Assembly: GCA_965602045.1 (NCBI GenBank)
Contig: CBFCXR010000079.1
Location: forward strand, 1-10,373
Direction: 5' to 3'
Length of the DNA stretch: 10,373 bases
From: G020354785 sp965602045
GTDB lineage: Bacteria > Bacteroidota > Bacteroidia > Bacteroidales > UBA10428
Below the pieces are notes generated by a model. It had not been told where the DNA came from, searched no databases, and saw only the letters and a list, made by a program, of their open reading frames with translations. Position numbers and translations under genes: made by a program. Positions 6,475 to 10,373 of the stretch are shown here, in pieces. Each line of letters starts with the position of its first letter. Position 1 is the stretch's first letter.

Positions 6475-7458
6475 ATGAAAGGAATCATAAAAAATTTATT
6501 AATCTGTTTTATTATTGCTCAGTTCATAATAGTAACAAATTGTGATAATACCAAAAAGGGTACTAATTCAGAAAATGAAGCAGGCACATTAGAAGGAAAA
6601 ATAAGTATATCAGGTGCATTTGCTATTTATCCGGTTACAGTGAAATGGGCGGAAGAATTTCAGAAAATTCATCCAAAAGTAAAGATTGATATTTCTGCTG
6701 GTGGTGCTGGTAAAGGAATGACTGATGCTCTCTCTCAAATGGTTGATTTAGGGATGTTTTCACGGGAAGTTAGTGAACAGGAGAAAGACAAGGGAGCATG
6801 GTGGATTGCTTTAACAAAAGATGCAGTATTACCAACTGTTAATGCAAGCAATCCGTTTATTAAAGATTTAATGATTTCTGGTGTTACAAGGGAAAAGTTC
6901 ATTAAAATATTTATAAACGGCGAATTAAGCGCATGGGAAGAATTACTTGGAGGCAGCGCAAAAACTGTAATAAATATCTATACCCGTTCTGATGCATGTG
7001 GCGCAGCTGCAATGTGGGGGCAGTATTTGGGCAGGAACCAGGAAGATTTAAAAGGTATTGGAGTATTTGGGGATCCTGGAATAGCTGATGCTATTAAGAA
7101 TGATATTAACGGATTAGGATACAATAATGTTATTTATATATATGATATTAAGTCACGAATGAAATATGACGGAATGGAGGTTATTCCAATAGACATGAAT
7201 GGAAATGGATTAGTGGATGAAAATGAAAACTTCTATGGTAGACTTGACAGTATTATGCAAGCCATTAAAGAGGGAATATATCCTTCACCCCCTGCGAGAG
7301 ACTTATATTTTGTGTCAAAGGGCAAACCTGAAAAACTTGTTGTAAGGGAGTTTATAAAATGGATTTTAACTGAAGGTCAAAAGTATGTAAATGAGGCTGG
7401 ATATGTTCAATTATCAGAAGAGAAGATCAATAAAGAACTCAAAAAAATCAACGAATAA
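6475..7458 (+). CDS. pstS: PstS-like oxyanion (phosphate?) ABC transporter substrate-binding lipoprotein
   Basis: This 327-residue protein is the binding partner of the permease and ATPase genes that follow. A signal sequence (1-22) ends at Cys23, which should be lipidated; the lipobox VTNC is relaxed. PstS-like landmarks are in order: SGAFAIYPVTVKWAEEF (46-62), SAGGAGKGMTDAL (74-86), DLGMFSRE (91-98), YTRSDACGAAAMW (169-181) and PSPPARDLYFVSKG (270-283). Compared with classical PstS, the RSDGSGT loop reads RSDACGA (171-177), so its Ser and Thr are gone. Other phosphate-holding Ser/Thr/Asp positions also look changed, while Arg171 stays. Residues 240-251 (DMNGNGLVDENE) match a full EF-hand calcium loop. 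The operon context makes an oxyanion importer near certain. Phosphate is the default ligand, but a different anion is possible. Confidence 0.88.
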   Translation: MKGIIKNLLICFIIAQFIIVTNCDNTKKGTNSENEAGTLEGKISISGAFAIYPVTVKWAEEFQKIHPKVKIDISAGGAGKGMTDALSQMVDLGMFSREVSEQEKDKGAWWIALTKDAVLPTVNASNPFIKDLMISGVTREKFIKIFINGELSAWEELLGGSAKTVINIYTRSDACGAAAMWGQYLGRNQEDLKGIGVFGDPGIADAIKNDINGLGYNNVIYIYDIKSRMKYDGMEVIPIDMNGNGLVDENENFYGRLDSIMQAIKEGIYPSPPARDLYFVSKGKPEKLVVREFIKWILTEGQKYVNEAGYVQLSEEKINKELKKINE

Positions 7459-7540
7459 ATTATTACAGGTGAACCGGTCTTTCTTTAGTTTTCTTTCATA
7501 CTGCTTTGTATCAGTGAATAGAATATCAGGAAATAAGGGT

Positions 7541-7582
7541 ATTGTAGTACTGAGAAATGAGGTGTAATCATTTCTTTACAAT
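7541..7582 (+). ncRNA. Intercistronic stem-loop between pstS and pstC
   Basis: An inner 8-bp stem AGAAATGA/TCATTTCT (7553-7560 and 7568-7575) has a 7-base loop. It is continued by an outer 6-bp stem ATTGTA/TACAAT (7541-7546 and 7577-7582), across an uneven internal loop. No T run follows, so it is not an intrinsic terminator. It ends 9 bases before the GTG of pstC, inside the ribosome landing area. It may protect the pstS mRNA end or lower pstC translation, giving more binding protein than permease. It is a cis-acting mRNA element, not a separate RNA gene. Confidence 0.55.
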
Positions 7583-7591
7583 CTGAAAATA

Positions 7592-8491
7592 GTGAGATTT
7601 AAAAGGCTTAACCGGCATGTTAGAAACAGGTTTAGTAATATCTGGATGTTAATTTGGCTGTGTTTTATTGTTTTAATGCCGATTTTAATAGGTGCAGGTT
7701 TATATTTAAAATCGTTACTTCTTCTTAAAAGTCATTCAATATTTAATCTTATAATATCCAGTGAATGGAAGCCTTTATCAGGAAAATTCGGCTTTTATCC
7801 GTTTATTCTCAGTTCACTATGGGTTACTATACTGGCACTTATAATAGCAGGACCAATCTGCTTGCTGGCAGCAATTCATCTTACGCAATATGCAAAAAGA
7901 CAAGTATTGAAAATAATGAGACCTGTTATAGATATTCTGGCGGGTATACCTTCGGTAATTTACGGAGTTTGGGGAGTAATTGTAATTATCCCTTTTATTT
8001 CCAATAAAATTGCGCCTTTGTTTGGAAAGCAGATATCGGGATACAGCATATTATCAGGATCAATTGTGCTATCAGTGATGATTATTCCATTTATTCTGAA
8101 TATTCTGCTTGAGGTTTTTAAATCAGTTCCGGAAGAGTTACAGGAAGCTTCTCTATCATTGGGAGCAAGTAAATGGCAGACTATAAAATTTGTTACAATG
8201 AAAAAAGCTTTCCCCGGAATTATTTCTGCTATGGGACTCGGTTTATCCAGAGCCTTTGGAGAAACTATTGCAGTTCTTATGGTTGTGGGAAATGTAGTAG
8301 AAATTCCACGGGGAGCATTTCAGCCAGGTTATCCCTTACCTGCATTAATTGCCAACAATTATGGTGAAATGCTCTCGATCCCCATGTACGATTCTGCGCT
8401 TATGCTTGCGGCGCTTATCTTATTTGTTATTGTGCTGATATTTAATCTTGCATCAAGAATATTAATTGTAAGGTTCGAAAATTTAATTTAA
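7592..8491 (+). CDS. pstC: Phosphate-type ABC transporter permease PstC
   Basis: This 299-residue integral membrane protein of the PstC/CysTW permease family has about six helices (roughly 19-40, 70-97, 113-137, 152-174, 211-233, 266-290). The stretch ILAGIPSVIYGVWG (115-128) is a strong PstC signature. The EAA loop that docks on the ATPase reads EELQEASLSLGASKW (181-195), with Glu185 and Gly191. SRAFGETIAVLMVVGN (219-234) is also typical. The start taken is GTG 7592, which gives a basic N-terminus (RFKRLNRHVRNR) fitting the inside-positive rule. The alternative is ATG 7646 (codon 19), which would remove that stretch. The spacer from pstS is 133 bases and holds a stem-loop just before the start; pstA follows after 2 bases. 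Confidence 0.94.
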   Translation: MRFKRLNRHVRNRFSNIWMLIWLCFIVLMPILIGAGLYLKSLLLLKSHSIFNLIISSEWKPLSGKFGFYPFILSSLWVTILALIIAGPICLLAAIHLTQYAKRQVLKIMRPVIDILAGIPSVIYGVWGVIVIIPFISNKIAPLFGKQISGYSILSGSIVLSVMIIPFILNILLEVFKSVPEELQEASLSLGASKWQTIKFVTMKKAFPGIISAMGLGLSRAFGETIAVLMVVGNVVEIPRGAFQPGYPLPALIANNYGEMLSIPMYDSALMLAALILFVIVLIFNLASRILIVRFENLI

Positions 8492-8493
8492 AA

Positions 8494-9357
8494 ATGATAA
8501 GAAAACTTGCTAAAATAATTGAAGAGGTATTTTTCAGGATTTTAATGTTTCTGTCAACTTGTATAATTGTATTTGCATTGTGCCTGATAATTTATAGCAT
8601 ATTAAAGAAGGGCTTGCCATCGCTGTCTGTTGAAATGTTAACACAAACACCAAAAGGGGGATTCTATTTTGGTAAGGAAGGAGGTATTTTAAATGCTATT
8701 ATAGGGTCATTATACCTGGCAACAGGTGCGACATTTATAGCTTTTATAATTGGCTTGCCGGTAGCTTTGTATATGAATGTCTTTCTGATTAAAAGGAAAA
8801 GATTTGTTAATGCAGTAAGATTTCTTCTTGATTTGTTATGGGGAATACCTTCTATTGTTTACGGAGCATTTGGCTTTACAATTATGATATTTTTAGGGAT
8901 TAAGGCTTCTTTGTTAGCAGGTATAATGGTTGTTTCACTGTTTATAATACCAATAATGATAAGAGCTATGGATGAAGGATTAAAAACGGTCCCCACTGGA
9001 ATGATGGAATCTGCAGCTGCATTAGGTGCAACAAAATCTGAAATTGCATTCAGGATTTTTACAAGGCAGTGTTTTCCCTGCCTGATAACAGCAATTTTAC
9101 TGTCATTTGGCAGGGCAATTGGTGATGCAGCCTCAGTTTTATTTACAACTGGTTTTACAGATCGCATCCCAACATCATTAACACAGCAAACAGCAACATT
9201 ACCGCTTTCAATATTTTTTCAATTATCATCACCTATTCCGGAAGTGAAAAACAGAGCTTATGCAGCAGCAGTTGTCTTAACAATTATTGTATTAATTATC
9301 AGTATAATAGCAAGATTATTATCAGAAAAATACAAAAGAAGAATTATAAAATTTTAA
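8494..9357 (+). CDS. pstA: Phosphate-type ABC transporter permease PstA
   Basis: This 287-residue protein is the second permease half and forms a heterodimer with PstC in the inner membrane. About six helices are visible (roughly 15-37, 67-98, 109-133, 136-157, 195-219, 256-275). LWGIPSIVYGAFG (115-127) parallels the PstC signature. The EAA loop is TVPTGMMESAAALGATKSE (165-183), with Glu172 and Gly178. GRAIGDAA (206-213) stands where GRAIGETA is usual, an Asp for Glu change that keeps the charge. The late TLPLSIFFQ (235-243) is also typical of PstA. The start ATG lies 2 bases after the pstC stop and the gene ends 3 bases before pstB, so translation is probably coupled. No clear Shine-Dalgarno sequence precedes it, which is normal in this phylum. 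Confidence 0.94.
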   Translation: MIRKLAKIIEEVFFRILMFLSTCIIVFALCLIIYSILKKGLPSLSVEMLTQTPKGGFYFGKEGGILNAIIGSLYLATGATFIAFIIGLPVALYMNVFLIKRKRFVNAVRFLLDLLWGIPSIVYGAFGFTIMIFLGIKASLLAGIMVVSLFIIPIMIRAMDEGLKTVPTGMMESAAALGATKSEIAFRIFTRQCFPCLITAILLSFGRAIGDAASVLFTTGFTDRIPTSLTQQTATLPLSIFFQLSSPIPEVKNRAYAAAVVLTIIVLIISIIARLLSEKYKRRIIKF

Positions 9358-9360
9358 GCA

Positions 9361-10122
9361 ATGGAAGAACCTGTAAAAATTAAGGTTAAAAATTTGAACC
9401 TGTATATCAATAAAAAGCATATTCTTAAAAATATAGATATTATTATTCCTAAAAATAAGATAACTGTAGTATTAGGGCCATCTGGCTGTGGCAAAACTAC
9501 ATTAATGAAATGTTTAAACAGATTAACTGATCTTTACCCTGAAATGAAGGTTTCCGGTAAGATATTTATAGATAATGAGGAAATACTAAATAAAAGGAAT
9601 GACATAACAAAAATTAGAAAGAGAATGGGTTTGCTTTCACAAAGACCATATCCTCTTCCTATGAGTATATATAAAAATATTGCATTTGGATTGAAAATAA
9701 GTAATAGAAAAAACAGAAAATTTTTAAACGGAAGAATTGAGCATTACTTAAAACAAGCCAGTTTATGGGATGAAGTAAAAGACAGGTTATATGATCCTGC
9801 TTCATCCTTATCAATAGGACAGCAGCAAAGATTATGCCTTGCCAGAGGCTTAGCGGTAGATCCTGATATTATACTGGCCGATGAACCCACATCGGCTTTG
9901 GATCCTTTATCCAGTCAGGCAATTGAAAAAAAAATTGCTGAGCTGAAACAAAGTTATACTATTGTTGTTGTCACTCACATATTAAGACAAGCTGTTAGAA
10001 TAGCTGATTATGTAGTTTTTATGTACCTGGGTGAAGTGATTGAACAGGGAGAAGCAAAGGACTTTTTTGAAAATCCAAAGAAAGATAGAACAAAGTCTTA
10101 CCTGCAGGGAGTTTTTAATTAA
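9361..10122 (+). CDS. pstB: Phosphate-type ABC transporter ATP-binding protein PstB
   Basis: This 253-residue ATPase drives the importer from the cytoplasmic side. Visible motifs are Walker A GPSGCGKT (39-46, Lys45), Q-loop Gln94 followed by RPYPLPMSIYKNIAFG (95-110, the PstB-like stretch), signature LSIGQQQ (150-156), Walker B IILADE (170-175), D-loop SALD (178-181) and switch His206. The length is standard. Two small departures from most PstB proteins are seen: the signature has Ile152 where Gly is usual (LSGGQ), and the Walker B end is DEPTSALDP where DEPCSALDP is common. All catalytic residues are kept, so it should be active. The gene starts 3 bases after pstA. No phoU-like frame follows. 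Confidence 0.95.
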   Translation: MEEPVKIKVKNLNLYINKKHILKNIDIIIPKNKITVVLGPSGCGKTTLMKCLNRLTDLYPEMKVSGKIFIDNEEILNKRNDITKIRKRMGLLSQRPYPLPMSIYKNIAFGLKISNRKNRKFLNGRIEHYLKQASLWDEVKDRLYDPASSLSIGQQQRLCLARGLAVDPDIILADEPTSALDPLSSQAIEKKIAELKQSYTIVVVTHILRQAVRIADYVVFMYLGEVIEQGEAKDFFENPKKDRTKSYLQGVFN

Positions 10123-10212
10123 AGATTATGACTGACAGGTTAATGGAGAAAGATGTTGAAAAATATACTGAGGTATGAAGAACATAATATTAAATAATCA
10201 ATTTTATAGCTT

Positions 10213-10373
10213 ATGAAAACATTCGGATTATTAATACTTGCCATTTTACTAAGTCTTTTTACTACATTTAATTTATTATCTCAACTGTCATTTACGGGTA
10301 ATATCCGAAACAGGTCAGAATTAAGATACGGCCAGGGGATGCTTCCTGACTCATCAAAATATCCTGCTTTTTT
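10213..10373 (+). CDS. Start of a probable outer-membrane beta-barrel (alginate-export-like porin), cut by window edge
   Basis: An open frame of 53 codons runs to the right edge. A signal peptide (MKTFGLLILAILLSLFTTFNLLS, with cleavage likely before Gln24 or nearby) is followed by LSFTGNIRNRSELRYGQGM and then LPDSSKYPAFF. This arrangement, a first strand with R-x-E/R-Y followed by LP...PAFF, is what I recognise at the N-terminus of alginate-export-family barrels in Bacteroidota. It lies 90 bases behind pstB on the same strand with no terminator between, so it may be part of the pst operon and provide the outer-membrane pore for the same anion. Both the family and the role are inferred from a short piece. 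Confidence 0.55.
   Translation, partial: MKTFGLLILAILLSLFTTFNLLSQLSFTGNIRNRSELRYGQGMLPDSSKYPAF

Noticed and set aside
6475..7458. Reading the binding protein as a molybdate or tungstate type (ModA/TupA) protein
   Set aside because: The permeases and ATPase carry PstC, PstA and PstB signatures, and the binding protein keeps the order of PstS landmarks; a changed ligand remains possible but not this family.
7496..7516. Small hairpin ACTG/CAGT in the pstS-pstC spacer
   Set aside because: Only four pairs plus a G-U with a long loop; the neighbouring stem-loop at 7541-7582 is much stronger.
8859..9167. Minus-strand open frame of 102 codons inside pstA
   Set aside because: It is the antisense shadow of a clear permease gene; its residue make-up mirrors the pstA codons and shows no domain.
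10128..10178. 16-residue frame MTDRLMEKDVEKYTEV right after pstB, considered as a remnant of phoU
   Set aside because: Too short to compare with PhoU, and nothing PhoU-like continues in any frame after it.

Overview
The window is AT-rich bacterial DNA, almost certainly from a member of the Bacteroidota (class Bacteroidia-like). The evidence is a DUF4924-type protein, lipoproteins with relaxed lipoboxes and an acidic stretch after the cysteine, weak or absent Shine-Dalgarno sequences, candidate promoters of the TTG-N20-TAnnTTT type, and the start of an alginate-export-like outer-membrane protein. No tRNA, rRNA, CRISPR array, insertion sequence or phage gene was seen.

Left part (1-5152), all on the minus strand. 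In transcription order: an S4-domain RNA-binding protein (Hsp15-like) with a DUF4924 protein; a bile acid:sodium symporter (BASS) family transporter; then a tight PlsC-type acyltransferase, short-chain dehydrogenase and two-domain VOC protein cluster. The VOC gene runs off the left edge. The acyltransferase and dehydrogenase lie 6 bases apart and in the same reading frame, which suggests a small lipid-modifying unit of unknown product.

Middle (5153-6474). A divergent promoter region leads into a plus-strand lipoprotein of unknown function, probably surface exposed. It ends at a perfect hairpin terminator that is usable from both strands. The following 371-base gap holds two AT-rich dyads and a possible 34-residue membrane peptide on the minus strand.

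Right part (6475-10373), plus strand. A four-gene Pst-type ABC importer lies in the order substrate-binding lipoprotein, permease, permease, ATPase (pstS-pstC-pstA-pstB). The start of an outer-membrane beta-barrel protein gene follows. The set would carry an oxyanion, presumably phosphate, across both membranes. Three points are unusual. The binding protein has lost several of the Ser/Thr/Asp residues that hold phosphate in classical PstS and carries a perfect EF-hand calcium loop. A 14-bp interrupted stem-loop sits directly before the GTG start of pstC. No phoU follows pstB inside the window.
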